DNA of 64,000 nt, taken from positions 124,001 through 188,000 of the forward strand of contig NZ_JBJXCT010000002.1 in assembly GCF_046159715.1 (NCBI RefSeq), written 5' to 3'. The notes under the pieces are model-generated. The model did no database searches, was not told the DNA's origin, and saw nothing but the letters and a program-made list of their open reading frames with translations. Both the position numbers and the translations under genes were made by a program. Below are positions 15,272-24,410 of the stretch, piece after piece (position 1 is the first letter of the stretch; each line of letters opens with the position of its first letter). This DNA is from Pampinifervens sp037481935 (GTDB lineage: Bacteria > Aquificota > Aquificia > Aquificales > Aquificaceae).

Positions 15272-16248
15272 AAAACCTCAAGAAGCTCATAGAACAGGTG
15301 GCAAAGGATAAGAACCTTCCTGAATGGGTTGTAGAGAAGTCTCTTAAGAACGCCATAGCACTCGCCATAAAAAGGGACAGGAGGATAAAGGAAGAGCTTG
15401 AAGTGCACCTTGAGGATGACCAGATAAAGGTATGCATAGTGAGAAGGAAAAACGGTGAGCTGGCAAAGTTTCCTCTGGACATATCAACAGAGGATGTGAA
15501 CAGAATTGCCGCCCACGCAGCAAAAGAGGAGTTTCTGAAAGAGCTGGAAAAGGCGGAGGAGGAGAGGGGATACCTTGAATACCTTGAAAGAGAGGGAGAG
15601 ATAGTGTTTGGCATAGTGAGGAGGGTAACGGATGAAGGAGAGGTTATAGTGGACCTGGGTAAGGTGGTGGGGATACTTCCACCAAGGGAACAGATAAGGA
15701 AAGAGGAATACAAGCAGGGGAGCAGACTCAAAGCCCTGCTTCTCAGCGTGAGAGAAAAAAAGGGAAGGTACGAAATTATACTGTCAAGGACGCATCCCAG
15801 ATTTCTCAAAAAGCTCATAGAACATGAGGTGCCGGAGGTTGCCAGAGGTGATGTGGTCATAAAAGCCATAGTTAGAGAGCCGGGAGAGAGGGCAAAGGTG
15901 CTCGTGCACTCCGAAGACCCCAAGATTGACCCCGTGGGTGTTATAGTGGGTATAAGAGGTTCAAGAATAGCCCCCATATCTGAGGAGCTTTCTGGTGAAA
16001 AGATAGACATAATAAGATGGACCTCCGATGAGGAGGAACTTATAAAGAGAAGCATATCCCCCGCTCCTGTGTCAAGGATAAGGCTTGACAGAAAGAACAA
16101 AAGGGCGGAGGTAGCGGTGCCTAAAGAAAAGCTGTCCCTTGCCATAGGTAAGTATGGTGTAAATGTCAAACTGGCAAACAGACTTACGGGCTGGCATATA
16201 GATGTGATGTCTGAGGAAGACTTTGAAGCCCTGATGAAACTTACATGA
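15265..16248 (+). CDS. nusA: Transcription factor NusA, short form
   Basis: A 327-residue NusA that binds RNA polymerase and nascent RNA to modulate pausing and termination. An N-terminal polymerase-binding domain occupies about residues 1-110, an S1 domain 115-180 (GEIVFGIVRRV to IILSRTHP), KH1 about 185-260 with the GIRGSRI loop and KH2 265-325 with AIGKYGVNV. It ends right after KH2, so it lacks the acidic repeats of proteobacterial NusA, as is usual outside that group. It overlaps both rimP and the downstream methyltransferase, a single translation-coupled operon. Confidence 0.93.
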   Translation: MVKNLKKLIEQVAKDKNLPEWVVEKSLKNAIALAIKRDRRIKEELEVHLEDDQIKVCIVRRKNGELAKFPLDISTEDVNRIAAHAAKEEFLKELEKAEEERGYLEYLEREGEIVFGIVRRVTDEGEVIVDLGKVVGILPPREQIRKEEYKQGSRLKALLLSVREKKGRYEIILSRTHPRFLKKLIEHEVPEVARGDVVIKAIVREPGERAKVLVHSEDPKIDPVGVIVGIRGSRIAPISEELSGEKIDIIRWTSDEEELIKRSISPAPVSRIRLDRKNKRAEVAVPKEKLSLAIGKYGVNVKLANRLTGWHIDVMSEEDFEALMKLT

Positions 16249-17495
16249 ACTCTCAGGAAGGTCTATACATAAAAAAGCTCGTCTACGGTGGTTATGGTCT
16301 TGCACAGAAGGAGGGCAAAAATGTTCTCGTGGACTATGCCCTTCCTGGAGAGATAGTGGATGTTCAGAGCCTTCAGGAAAAGAAGGACTATTCTCTTGCA
16401 AGGGTGAAGAAGGTGATAATGCCCTCCTCTGCCAGGAGAGAACCACCATGCCCTTATTTTGGGACCTGCGGAGGCTGTCAGCTCCAGCATATGGAATATT
16501 CAGCTCAGATAAAGTCAAAGGAAGAGATACTTCTTGAAACACTGAGTAGGATTGGAAAGCTGAAGGTAAGTAAGCTTGAACCTTCCCTCTTTTCTGAAGA
16601 GTTTGCATACAGGGTCAGGGTCCAGTTCAAAGTTTCCGGTGGAAAGCTGGGATTCTTTGAGAGAAGGAGCTACAGACTTGTGGAGATAGAGAAGTGCCTT
16701 GTGGCGCATCCTGCTATCAACGAGCTTATTCCGTCCCTGAAGGAGCTTGCGGTCAGGCTTGATGGTCTTAAGGAAATACATGTGCTTTACTCCCCGCAGG
16801 AGGGAGAGGCCCTCCTCAAGCTCCTTTCAGAGAAAAGCTTTCCAAGAGAAAGGCTTAAAAAGCTTACAGAAACCACGCTTCCCAAGAAAGTTGTTGGCGT
16901 TTGTCTTTACAGAGAACACAGGTTGCATACCATCGGCAGAGATTTTACCTTTGTAAGGATTGGTCCCTACAGATACAGGGTAAGTATGGACTCCTTCCTT
17001 CAGGTGAACCATCTTCTCTGGGAAGCCTTTGTGAATTCTGCCCTTCCCGGAGAGAGGTTCGACAGGGTGCTTGAGCTACACTGTGGAATAGGCTTTTTTA
17101 GCCTTTTCCTTGCTGGCAGGTCCGACTTTGTCCTCTCCTACGACACAAGCAGGTCTGCCATAAGAGATGCAGAGTATAACGCCAGAATCAACTCTGTTAG
17201 CAATGTGAGCTTTCAGCAGGAAAGCAGTATGGAAGCCCTCAAAAGACATGCAGGAGAAGCCATAGACCTTCTTTTCCTTGACCCACCGCGGTCAGGACTT
17301 TCCGATGGCGAGACAAAGCTTATTCTTAAGAACAGTCCCCGAGAAATTGTATATGTCTCATGTGAGCCCACAACCCTCGCTAGAGACCTGAAGGTTCTGG
17401 TAAAGGGTGGATACAGACTGACGAGCCTGAGGATGGTTGATAACTTTCCCAATACCTATCATATTGAAGCAATAGCTCATCTGAGGCTGGAGTAA
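16245..17495 (+). CDS. rlmD: RlmD-type 23S rRNA (uracil-C5) methyltransferase
   Basis: A 416-residue member of the TrmA/RlmD family that makes 5-methyluridine in rRNA. A TRAM-like N-terminal domain is followed by an iron-sulfur cluster region CPYFGTCGGCQ (about 67-77), the SAM motif LELHCGIGFFSLF (about 271-283), the DPPRSGL loop and the catalytic Cys in YVSCEPTTLARDL. Whether the target is U1939 (RlmD) or another uridine cannot be decided from sequence alone. The start overlaps the nusA stop by four bases. Confidence 0.85.
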   Translation: MNSQEGLYIKKLVYGGYGLAQKEGKNVLVDYALPGEIVDVQSLQEKKDYSLARVKKVIMPSSARREPPCPYFGTCGGCQLQHMEYSAQIKSKEEILLETLSRIGKLKVSKLEPSLFSEEFAYRVRVQFKVSGGKLGFFERRSYRLVEIEKCLVAHPAINELIPSLKELAVRLDGLKEIHVLYSPQEGEALLKLLSEKSFPRERLKKLTETTLPKKVVGVCLYREHRLHTIGRDFTFVRIGPYRYRVSMDSFLQVNHLLWEAFVNSALPGERFDRVLELHCGIGFFSLFLAGRSDFVLSYDTSRSAIRDAEYNARINSVSNVSFQQESSMEALKRHAGEAIDLLFLDPPRSGLSDGETKLILKNSPREIVYVSCEPTTLARDLKVLVKGGYRLTSLRMVDNFPNTYHIEAIAHLRLE

Positions 17496-17649
17496 TGCAC
17501 CTCAGAAGGGTTTTCATGGAAGAACCCGTACTAAGGATACTTGACAGAAGTCTGGATTTTTCAAGTATCTCTGAACTTGCCACCTGCTGTGTATGGTCAT
17601 AAACTAAAATTCTTACTATCAGAAGAGTATAAAAAAAGGAGGTAAACCC

Positions 17650-19941
17650 ATGCACGTCCTCAAAAGGAGCGGAAAGAAGGAGTCTCTGGACATTTCCAAG
17701 ATTCGTATAGTCATAGATTTTGCGTGTGCAGGTATAGACGTGGACCCTATGGAGCTGGAGCTGGATGCTCAGATACAGTTCAGGGACGGCATAAGCACAA
17801 AGGAGATACAGCAGCTCCTTATAAGGACAGCAGCAGAAAAGGTTTCACCTCAGACTCCTCAGTGGCAGTATGTGGCGGCAAGGCTCCTTCTTTACGACCT
17901 TTACAAGGATGTGGGGCATCTCAGGGGTTATAAGGTAAAGGACAAGATAAACGGTAAATACAAACCTTACAACCCGGAGAGTTTCTACAGGCTTGTAAAA
18001 ACCTACGCGGAAAGGGGAATATATGGAGATTATCTTATCAGGGAATACACAGAAGAGGACTTTAACCAGCTCGCCAGATATATAGACCCAGACAGGGACC
18101 TGCTTTTTACCTACACAGGAATAAAGGTGCTTGCAGACAGGTATCTGGTGAGGGATGAGGATGGAAACATAATAGAGCTTCCTCAGGAGATGTATATGCT
18201 AATAGCCATGACCCTCGCTCTTCCCGAGAAAAGGGAAGATAGACTCGGCTATGCAAAACTCTTCTATGACCTTATGAGCAGACATGAAGTATCTCTTGCC
18301 ACCCCTACTCTGATGAACGCCAGAAGAACCCACACACAGCTGAGCTCCTGCTTTGTGCTTACGGTGGATGACGACTTGTATGACATTTTTGACAACGTGC
18401 AGAAGGCTGGTCAGATTTCCAAGTTTGCAGGTGGTCTTGGCATATACCTTGGAAAGATAAGGGCAACGGGCGCTCCCATAAGGAAGTTCAAGGGGGCAAG
18501 CTCTGGCGTCCTTCCGGTGGTCAAAATTCTCAACGATGTGATGATATATGTGGACCAGCTCGGGATGAGAAAGGGTTCTGCAAGTATAACCCTTGACATA
18601 TGGCACAAGGACATACTGGAATTTCTTGAAGTAAAGACCAACGTGGGCGATGAGAGGAAAAAGGCTCACGACATACATCCGGCTATAGCCATACCCGACC
18701 TATTTATGAAAAGGCTTAAGGCAAGGCAGAAGTGGACCCTTATTGACCCCTACTACTGCAAGAATGTAAAGGATGGCAAAAACCTTGAGGACCTCTACGG
18801 AGAAGAGTTTGAGGAGCTATACGAGAGGCTGGAAAGGGAGGTTCCATCCAACGCAAAGAAGGAAGTGGACGCCTTTGAGCTCTGGAAGAGGCTTCTGACC
18901 GTTGTCTTTGAAACGGGGGAGCCCTATATCTTTTTCAGGGATACCGCAAACAGACTTAACCCCAACAAACACTGCGGAATGGTATACAGCTCTAATTTAT
19001 GCCATGAAATAGTGCAGAACATGTCTGCAACCACGCACATAGAGGATACCCTGCAGGAGGATGGCACCATAGTCCACAGGAAAAGAGCCGGTGATGTAGT
19101 GGTCTGCAATCTGGGGTCTATAAACCTTGGAAAAGTCTACTCAAAGGAGGATATGGAAAGGGTGGTGCCGCTTCTTGTAAGGATGCTGGACAATGTGATA
19201 AGCATAAACTTCTATGCAATAAAGGAGGCAGAGTGGACAAATCGCAGATACAGGTCCATAGGTATAGGCGTGAGCAACTACCACTACTGCCTTGTAAAAA
19301 AGGGTATCCAGTGGGAGTCAGAGGAGCACCTTGAGTTTACAAAGGAGCTTTTTGAAAGAATAGCCTTCTACGCTATAAAGGGTTCCATGGAGCTGGCAAA
19401 GGAAAGGGGAGCATATCCCCTCTTTGAAGGTTCAGACTGGAGCAGGGGTGTATTCTTTGGAAGGTCTGCGGAGGAAAACAGGAGGATTTCAAAGAACGGT
19501 TTTGACTGGGTATCCCTTGCGGAAGAGGTCAAAAAGAACGGCATGAGAAACGCCTATCTGCTGGCAGTTATGCCCACGGGCTCCACCTCCCTCATAGTGG
19601 GTGCCACACCTTCCATAGACCCAATTTTTGCCAAGTTTTACAAAGAGGAAAACATGTCTGGCATCCTGCCTCAGGTGCCTCCAGAGATTGATAGATACTT
19701 CTGGCACTACAAGAGCGCCTACAGTATAGACCAGGAATGGGTCATAAGAGCGGCGGCTGCAAGGCAGAAGTGGATAGACCAGGCGCAGTCCCTTAACCTC
19801 TTCATAGACCCCGAGCAGATAGATGGTCCAAGGCTTTCAAGACTTTACGAACTTGCCTGGGAACTTGGACTCAAAACAGTTTACTATACAAGGAGCAAGT
19901 CCATGACAGACATTGAAGAATGTGAAAGCTGCTCCACATGA
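17650..19941 (+). CDS. nrdA: Ribonucleoside-diphosphate reductase, alpha subunit (class I)
   Basis: A 763-residue catalytic subunit that reduces ribonucleotides to deoxyribonucleotides. An N-terminal ATP-cone (about residues 1-90) senses ATP/dATP. The active-site SSC near 224, NLCHEI (about 449-454) with the radical Cys, and the YY-containing C-terminal part are present, and the tail ends in CESC, the redox pair that is re-reduced by thioredoxin. No intein is seen. AAAAAGGAGG gives a strong ribosome site; the 154-base leader upstream separates it from rlmD. nrdB follows 11 bases after the stop. Confidence 0.93.
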   Translation: MHVLKRSGKKESLDISKIRIVIDFACAGIDVDPMELELDAQIQFRDGISTKEIQQLLIRTAAEKVSPQTPQWQYVAARLLLYDLYKDVGHLRGYKVKDKINGKYKPYNPESFYRLVKTYAERGIYGDYLIREYTEEDFNQLARYIDPDRDLLFTYTGIKVLADRYLVRDEDGNIIELPQEMYMLIAMTLALPEKREDRLGYAKLFYDLMSRHEVSLATPTLMNARRTHTQLSSCFVLTVDDDLYDIFDNVQKAGQISKFAGGLGIYLGKIRATGAPIRKFKGASSGVLPVVKILNDVMIYVDQLGMRKGSASITLDIWHKDILEFLEVKTNVGDERKKAHDIHPAIAIPDLFMKRLKARQKWTLIDPYYCKNVKDGKNLEDLYGEEFEELYERLEREVPSNAKKEVDAFELWKRLLTVVFETGEPYIFFRDTANRLNPNKHCGMVYSSNLCHEIVQNMSATTHIEDTLQEDGTIVHRKRAGDVVVCNLGSINLGKVYSKEDMERVVPLLVRMLDNVISINFYAIKEAEWTNRRYRSIGIGVSNYHYCLVKKGIQWESEEHLEFTKELFERIAFYAIKGSMELAKERGAYPLFEGSDWSRGVFFGRSAEENRRISKNGFDWVSLAEEVKKNGMRNAYLLAVMPTGSTSLIVGATPSIDPIFAKFYKEENMSGILPQVPPEIDRYFWHYKSAYSIDQEWVIRAAAARQKWIDQAQSLNLFIDPEQIDGPRLSRLYELAWELGLKTVYYTRSKSMTDIEECESCST

Positions 19942-19952
19942 GGAGGTAGAAG

Positions 19953-20981
19953 ATGGAAAGGACTATAATCTTCAATCCAGGAGGCGACAGAGAACCCTCA
20001 AAGCGAAGGATAGCCTTTGGCAATCCCACCAACATAATGGAGCTGAACAGCGTCAAGTATCAGTGGGCTTTTGACCTCTACAAGACAATGGGCTTTACCA
20101 ACTTCTGGATTCCCGAAGAGATACCTATGAATGAGGACAGAAAACAGTATGAGAAGGAGCTATCCCAGTATGAGAAAAGAGCCTATGAGATGGTTCTCTC
20201 CTTCCTTATAGCCCTTGACTCCTATCAGGTGAACATGCTTAAAGAGTTTGCACGCTACATTACAGCACCTGAGCTTGTTATGGCTCTCACTTCCCAGGAG
20301 TTTCAGGAAGCACTTCACAGCTATTCTTACCAGTTTGTGCTTGAGAGCGTTGTGGACCCCAGGATTGCGGACGAGATATACAACTACTGGAGGCAGGACC
20401 AGGTTCTTATGGAACGCAACAGGGTCATCGCAGAGCTATACAACGAGTTCATAAGAAAACCAACAGAAGAAAACTTCATAAAGGCAGTCTTCGGGAACTA
20501 TGTGCTCGAGAGTCTGTATTTTTACTCTGGCTTTGCCTTCTTCTATACCCTGGGAAGGCAGGGGAAGATGAGGAATACGGTTCAGCAGATAAAGTATATC
20601 AACAGGGATGAACTTACGCATGTGACCCTCTTTAGAAACATCATCCTTACCCTCAGGGAAGAACAGCCAGAACTTTTTACGCCAGAGCTTGAAAAATGGG
20701 TCTATGAATTTTTCAGGTTTGCCACGGAAAAGGAGATAGAGTGGGGCAAATACGTGACCCAGAACCAGATACTTGGGCTGAACGATTACCTGATAGACAG
20801 GTATATAAAGTATCTTTCCAACCTCAGGCTCACGCAGCTTGGCTACAAACCACTCTATCCGGAGGTTACAGACAACCCAATGAAATGGATAGACCAGTTC
20901 AGAACGATAAACGACACAAAAACCGACTTCTTCCAGGCAAAGCCACAGACCTATGCCAAAAGAAGCGAACTAAAGTGGTAG
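19953..20981 (+). CDS. nrdB: Ribonucleoside-diphosphate reductase, beta subunit
   Basis: A 342-residue radical-generating subunit. The di-iron ligands and the tyrosyl radical site are visible in EALHSYSY (Glu, His and the radical Tyr in register with E115, H118, Y122 of E. coli R2), with further ligands in ESLYFYSGF and RDELTHVTLF (Glu and His). Tyr is therefore present, unlike class Ic enzymes. The C-terminal residues should dock on NrdA. The gene's last 12 bases overlap the convergent folK gene. Confidence 0.93.
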   Translation: MERTIIFNPGGDREPSKRRIAFGNPTNIMELNSVKYQWAFDLYKTMGFTNFWIPEEIPMNEDRKQYEKELSQYEKRAYEMVLSFLIALDSYQVNMLKEFARYITAPELVMALTSQEFQEALHSYSYQFVLESVVDPRIADEIYNYWRQDQVLMERNRVIAELYNEFIRKPTEENFIKAVFGNYVLESLYFYSGFAFFYTLGRQGKMRNTVQQIKYINRDELTHVTLFRNIILTLREEQPELFTPELEKWVYEFFRFATEKEIEWGKYVTQNQILGLNDYLIDRYIKYLSNLRLTQLGYKPLYPEVTDNPMKWIDQFRTINDTKTDFFQAKPQTYAKRSELKW

Positions 20982-21458
20982 AAGACAGGCAAAGGGCTTC
21001 AGATTGTTTTCGAGCTTTTCTGCATAAGTCTGAAGCCTATCTCTCCTGAGAGGGTGAAGTAGGTTTGGGTTCAGCTCAAGAAGTGGGAAAAGGAAAAAAT
21101 CCCTCTCTGTCAGGTAAAGATGCGGAACTCTCAGAAAGCTGAGCATCAGGATGTGGTTTTCATACAGCAGTATGTCAAGGTCTATCTCCCTCGGTCCCCA
21201 TCTTTCCCTTGGCTTCCTGCCAGTCTTCTGCTCAATTTCCTTCAAAACTTTAAGGAGGCCTATAGGTTCCAGCTTAGTTTCAAACTCAAGGACGCCGTTT
21301 ATAAACTCAGGCTGGTCTGTCTTGCCCCAGGGTTTGCTTATGTATAGGGTGGAGACTTTCAGGATAGAGCCATAGTCCTTCAAAAGCTCAAGGGCTTTCA
21401 GGATGTAAGAGAGCCTGTCCTCCACATTGCTGCCAAAGGCTATGTAGCACACGGGCAT
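20970..21458 (-). CDS. folK: 6-hydroxymethyl-7,8-dihydropterin pyrophosphokinase
   Basis: A 162-residue HPPK that transfers pyrophosphate from ATP to hydroxymethyl-dihydropterin in folate synthesis. The signature is complete: IAFGSNVEDR at the N-terminus, the YISKPWGKTDQPEFINGV segment (family: S-P-x-G-x-x-D-Q-P-x-F-x-N), and RWGPREIDLDILLY with the Mg-binding aspartates, followed by VPHLYLTERDFFLFPL. It is monofunctional. It sits nine bases downstream of fabG on the minus strand. Confidence 0.95.
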   Translation of the reverse strand: MPVCYIAFGSNVEDRLSYILKALELLKDYGSILKVSTLYISKPWGKTDQPEFINGVLEFETKLEPIGLLKVLKEIEQKTGRKPRERWGPREIDLDILLYENHILMLSFLRVPHLYLTERDFFLFPLLELNPNLLHPLRRDRLQTYAEKLENNLKPFACLLPL

Positions 21459-21467
21459 GGAAAAAGG

Positions 21468-22217
21468 TTAATACATTCCACCGTTTACATGGAGCACTTC
21501 ACCCGTTATGTAGCCGGCATGCTCCGAGCACAGGAATAGGACCACACCCGCCACATCCTCTGGCTTTCCAAACCTTCCCAGAGGTATGTTTTTTAAATAG
21601 TTCTTCCTTATATCTTCTGAGAGCACGGCGGTCATGTCTGTTTCAATAAAGCCCGGTGCCACTGCGTTAACTGTAATGTTTCTACTTGCCAGCTCTTTGG
21701 CAAGGCTTTTGGTAAAGCCAAGTAGGGCAGATTTTGTAGAGGCGTAGTTTACCTGTCCTGGATTGCCCGTAAAGCCCACAACGGAGGATATGTTTATGAC
21801 CCTTCCCCAGCGGTTTTTTAACATAGCCTTTGTGGCGAGGGATGTTATCAGAAAAGTGCCGGTAAGGTTTGTCCTTATTACCTCTTCCCAGTCCTTGAGG
21901 GACATTCTCAGAAAAAGCTTATCCCTGGTTATGCCTGCGTTGTTCACCAGTATGTCCACACCTCCCCACCTTTCCTCAACTCTTGCATAAGCTTCTCTTA
22001 CTGAAGTTTCATCTGCCATGTTCATGGCAATTCCAAAAGCCTCAACACCGTTGCTTTCTCCTATCTGCCTTGCCACTTCTTCAGCCCTCAGCTCATCCCT
22101 TCCAGTTATAACTACCTTTGCACCCGCCCTTGCAAGAAACTCAGCTATTGACCTTCCAATGCCCCTTGTGGACCCTGTTACAAGGGCTCTTTTACCCGAT
22201 AAATCTACGCAGAACAT
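21468..22217 (-). CDS. fabG: 3-oxoacyl-[ACP] reductase FabG
   Basis: A 249-residue NADPH-dependent short-chain dehydrogenase of fatty-acid elongation. The Rossmann motif TGSTRGIGRSIAEF (about 15-28), NNAG (about 91-94), the catalytic Ser-Tyr-Lys (SSVVG near 143, YASTK near 156-160) and PGFIETDMT near 188 are all in place. The length is exactly typical of FabG. It is divergent from nadD, with only 19 bases between the two start codons, so the promoters must sit almost on the start sites. Confidence 0.92.
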   Translation of the reverse strand: MFCVDLSGKRALVTGSTRGIGRSIAEFLARAGAKVVITGRDELRAEEVARQIGESNGVEAFGIAMNMADETSVREAYARVEERWGGVDILVNNAGITRDKLFLRMSLKDWEEVIRTNLTGTFLITSLATKAMLKNRWGRVINISSVVGFTGNPGQVNYASTKSALLGFTKSLAKELASRNITVNAVAPGFIETDMTAVLSEDIRKNYLKNIPLGRFGKPEDVAGVVLFLCSEHAGYITGEVLHVNGGMY

Positions 22218-22236
22218 GCTAAGATTTTAACACAGC

Positions 22237-22845
22237 ATGAAGCTCTTCTTTGGCGGCAGCTTTGACCCTGTTCATCTTGGTCATCTCCTCGTGGCAAGGG
22301 ATGTGAGAGAAGCTATGGACTTTGAAAGTGTGGTCTTTGTGCCTGCCCATCAGGCACCCCTGAAGGAGCCCCACATGGCAAGTCCGGAGGACAGGCTTGA
22401 AATGCTTAAACTCTCTGTTGAAGGTCTTGAAGGCTTTGAGGTGAGCAGTATGGAGGTAGAAAGGGGTGGCATATCCTACACGGTGGACACCGCAAGAGAG
22501 CTCTATGCAGGTCAGAGAGAAAGACCCTTTTTCCTTGTGGGTGCAGACAGCTTTCTGAGCCTTCACCTCTGGAGAGAGCCCCATGAGCTCATATCTCTTG
22601 CACGCTTTGTGGTGGTGGACAGGGAAGGCAAATGGGAGAGGTTGAAAAGATACATAAAAGAAAACTTCCCAAAGCTCAGAGAGGGAGAGGATTTTTACCT
22701 TTTATCCGTAAGGCGCATAGACATATCTTCCACGGAGATAAGGGAAAGGTTGAAAAACGGAAGGAGTATAAGGTGGATGGTGCCGGAGAAGGTTGAGGAT
22801 TACATACTGGCAAGGGGTTTATATACTTCAAACAGTTTACCCTGA
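22237..22845 (+). CDS. nadD: Nicotinate-nucleotide adenylyltransferase
   Basis: A 202-residue enzyme that adenylylates nicotinate mononucleotide in NAD synthesis. It carries FGGSFDPVHLGHLLVA (the GSFDPxHxGH nucleotidyltransferase signature), VPAHQAPLK, and the C-terminal ISSTEIRERL motif typical of NadD. Its last 46 bases overlap the convergent DNA methyltransferase gene, meaning the restriction-modification pair lies tail to tail against it with no spacer. Confidence 0.93.
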   Translation: MKLFFGGSFDPVHLGHLLVARDVREAMDFESVVFVPAHQAPLKEPHMASPEDRLEMLKLSVEGLEGFEVSSMEVERGGISYTVDTARELYAGQRERPFFLVGADSFLSLHLWREPHELISLARFVVVDREGKWERLKRYIKENFPKLREGEDFYLLSVRRIDISSTEIRERLKNGRSIRWMVPEKVEDYILARGLYTSNSLP

Positions 22846-23576
22846 ATCTCCTCCTTTCGCAATCTTTCTATAATTACACTGTAGTATGTTTCAGAGAGCT
22901 CAATGGTTATGAAATTTCTTCCAAGTCTTTTGGCTACAACTGCAGTTGTGCCAGTTCCTCCAAAAGGGTCAAGCACAATATCCCCTGGATTTGAGCTGGC
23001 GAGAATAACCCTCTCAAGGAGAGCTTCCGGCATCTGACAGGGGTGTCTTCCAACTCTCTCTTTAAAAGTGCCACATACCCTCGGGAAGGTCCACACGTCA
23101 TCGGGAATTCTACCCTTTGGGTTTGCTCTTCTATCCCGATATACAAGCTGTCTTGCAGAGGGAACCCTTATCTCATCTGAGTTAAAGGTAAATCTTTCCT
23201 TATCCTTCGTGAAATACAGAATGTGTGTGTGCGAGCGTGTAAACTTCTTTTTTTGGTGTTGTCCAAAGGTATAATACCATATTATCCAGTTTCTCATGTA
23301 TAGACCAAGCCTTTTCATGATTATCACAAGTTCCGCAGCAAACTCATCACCTATAGCTACATATATTGAGCCGGTTTTTTTTAGAACTCTATAGGCTTCC
23401 CTCAACCAATCTTCTGACCATTGCAGATACTCCTCATACTCCAGACTATCCTTCCATTTGTCATACCTTATGCCTATATTAAAGGGTGGGTCTGCAAAAA
23501 TCAGGTCTATGCATTCATTAGGGAACTCTCTCATTATCTCTATGCAATCTCCCAAGTATACCTTGTTTAGCTCCAT
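22800..23576 (-). CDS. Type II DNA methyltransferase, beta class, probably N6-adenine
   Basis: A 258-residue modification enzyme. Catalytic motif IV is DPPF (residues 29-32) and comes before the SAM-binding motif I, DPFGGTGTT (203-211), which defines the beta class. DPPF is usual for N6-adenine enzymes, while N4-cytosine enzymes usually have SPPY, so adenine methylation is likely but not proven. The target sequence is not readable. It starts two bases after the stop of the presumed restriction endonuclease and ends inside nadD, forming a compact AT-rich pair. Confidence 0.85.
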   Translation of the reverse strand: MELNKVYLGDCIEIMREFPNECIDLIFADPPFNIGIRYDKWKDSLEYEEYLQWSEDWLREAYRVLKKTGSIYVAIGDEFAAELVIIMKRLGLYMRNWIIWYYTFGQHQKKKFTRSHTHILYFTKDKERFTFNSDEIRVPSARQLVYRDRRANPKGRIPDDVWTFPRVCGTFKERVGRHPCQMPEALLERVILASSNPGDIVLDPFGGTGTTAVVAKRLGRNFITIELSETYYSVIIERLRKEEIQGKLFEVYKPLASM

Positions 23577-23578
23577 AA

Positions 23579-24397
23579 CTACCCTCTAAGTTCAAATATC
23601 TGGCAGGGTTTTATTTTAAACTGTAGCTTTGTAGGGTCTGGTGTTCCACCTTTTCTCTGCATTGTTATCCTGCCTATGTAAAGGTTGCCCATCGGAGATA
23701 TGCGGACATCTCCTCTTCCGAAAAAGTTTATTGCAATGTTTATATCTGATATTGCAAAATCTGTAATATCCTTTTCCTTTACATATCTCGCAACTATAAG
23801 CCAGTCTGCCGATAGGGCACCTCTACCTTTTAGAACATCGCAAACCACCAACATTTTGTTTTTTCTGAAAAAATCAACTATCTTTTCCCTTATCATTTCG
23901 GGCATCTCGTCAAAGAAAAGCCTTCTATGGTCTCTGCGAGCGTAGCCTTCTGGTGGTTTTACCTCACCCGTAAAGTATTTAAGCCACAGAGCAATCTCTT
24001 CATCAAAGCCCCACATTTCTCTGTAGTTATCCACTCTTCGCTTATCAACCTGATTATAGTCTGCATCACTGTTCGCTTTTTTAACTGATACATTTTCAAC
24101 AAAAAGTGTATTATCGTAAATCAAATATATTCTTACTTGCACATCGCTCTTCTTATATAGAATATCATGCTTAAGTTTATTGATATCAAGCCCGTATTTT
24201 ACAGCCATTTCCTTAGATATTTTCACTGGCACGACTTCGGCGTGTAGCTCACTTATCTTATCTGGTTCGTATCCCATATACCTTAACCATGCCTGCGCCT
24301 CGCTATCTTTCCTGTAGTTGTTAAACTTCTGAGCTATGGCTCGCTCACTGGCAAAACCACCCTTTGCGGTAATAGAGCCAACCAACCGCCTGTTCAT
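23579..24397 (-). CDS. Probable type II restriction endonuclease paired with the methyltransferase
   Basis: A 272-residue protein with no housekeeping relatives recognised. The centre has features of a PD-(D/E)xK nuclease: Asp85, Glu101 and SVKK (104-107), followed by NQVDKR (115-120) and YFTGE, and the C-terminal part has a conserved-looking MQRKGG (246-251) and LQFKI, patterns I associate with several type II enzymes. Position (two bases before a DNA methyltransferase, same strand) is the main support. The gene is much more AT-rich than its neighbours (about 30 percent G+C at 24061-24120), pointing to horizontal arrival. Recognition sequence unknown. Confidence 0.7.
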   Translation of the reverse strand: MNRRLVGSITAKGGFASERAIAQKFNNYRKDSEAQAWLRYMGYEPDKISELHAEVVPVKISKEMAVKYGLDINKLKHDILYKKSDVQVRIYLIYDNTLFVENVSVKKANSDADYNQVDKRRVDNYREMWGFDEEIALWLKYFTGEVKPPEGYARRDHRRLFFDEMPEMIREKIVDFFRKNKMLVVCDVLKGRGALSADWLIVARYVKEKDITDFAISDINIAINFFGRGDVRISPMGNLYIGRITMQRKGGTPDPTKLQFKIKPCQIFELRG

Positions 24398-24410
24398 GGC
24401 TGAAAGAGGC

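Noticed and set aside
15234..16169. 311-residue frame opposite rimP and nusA
   Set aside because: Serine-rich shadow of the real coding strand with no domain; nusA and rimP are unambiguous.
17495..17602. 35-codon frame starting at TAATG after rlmD
   Set aside because: No recognisable domain, no separate ribosome site and unremarkable composition; more likely the nrdA leader. A promoter-like TTGCCA-17-TAAACT lies inside it but is weak.
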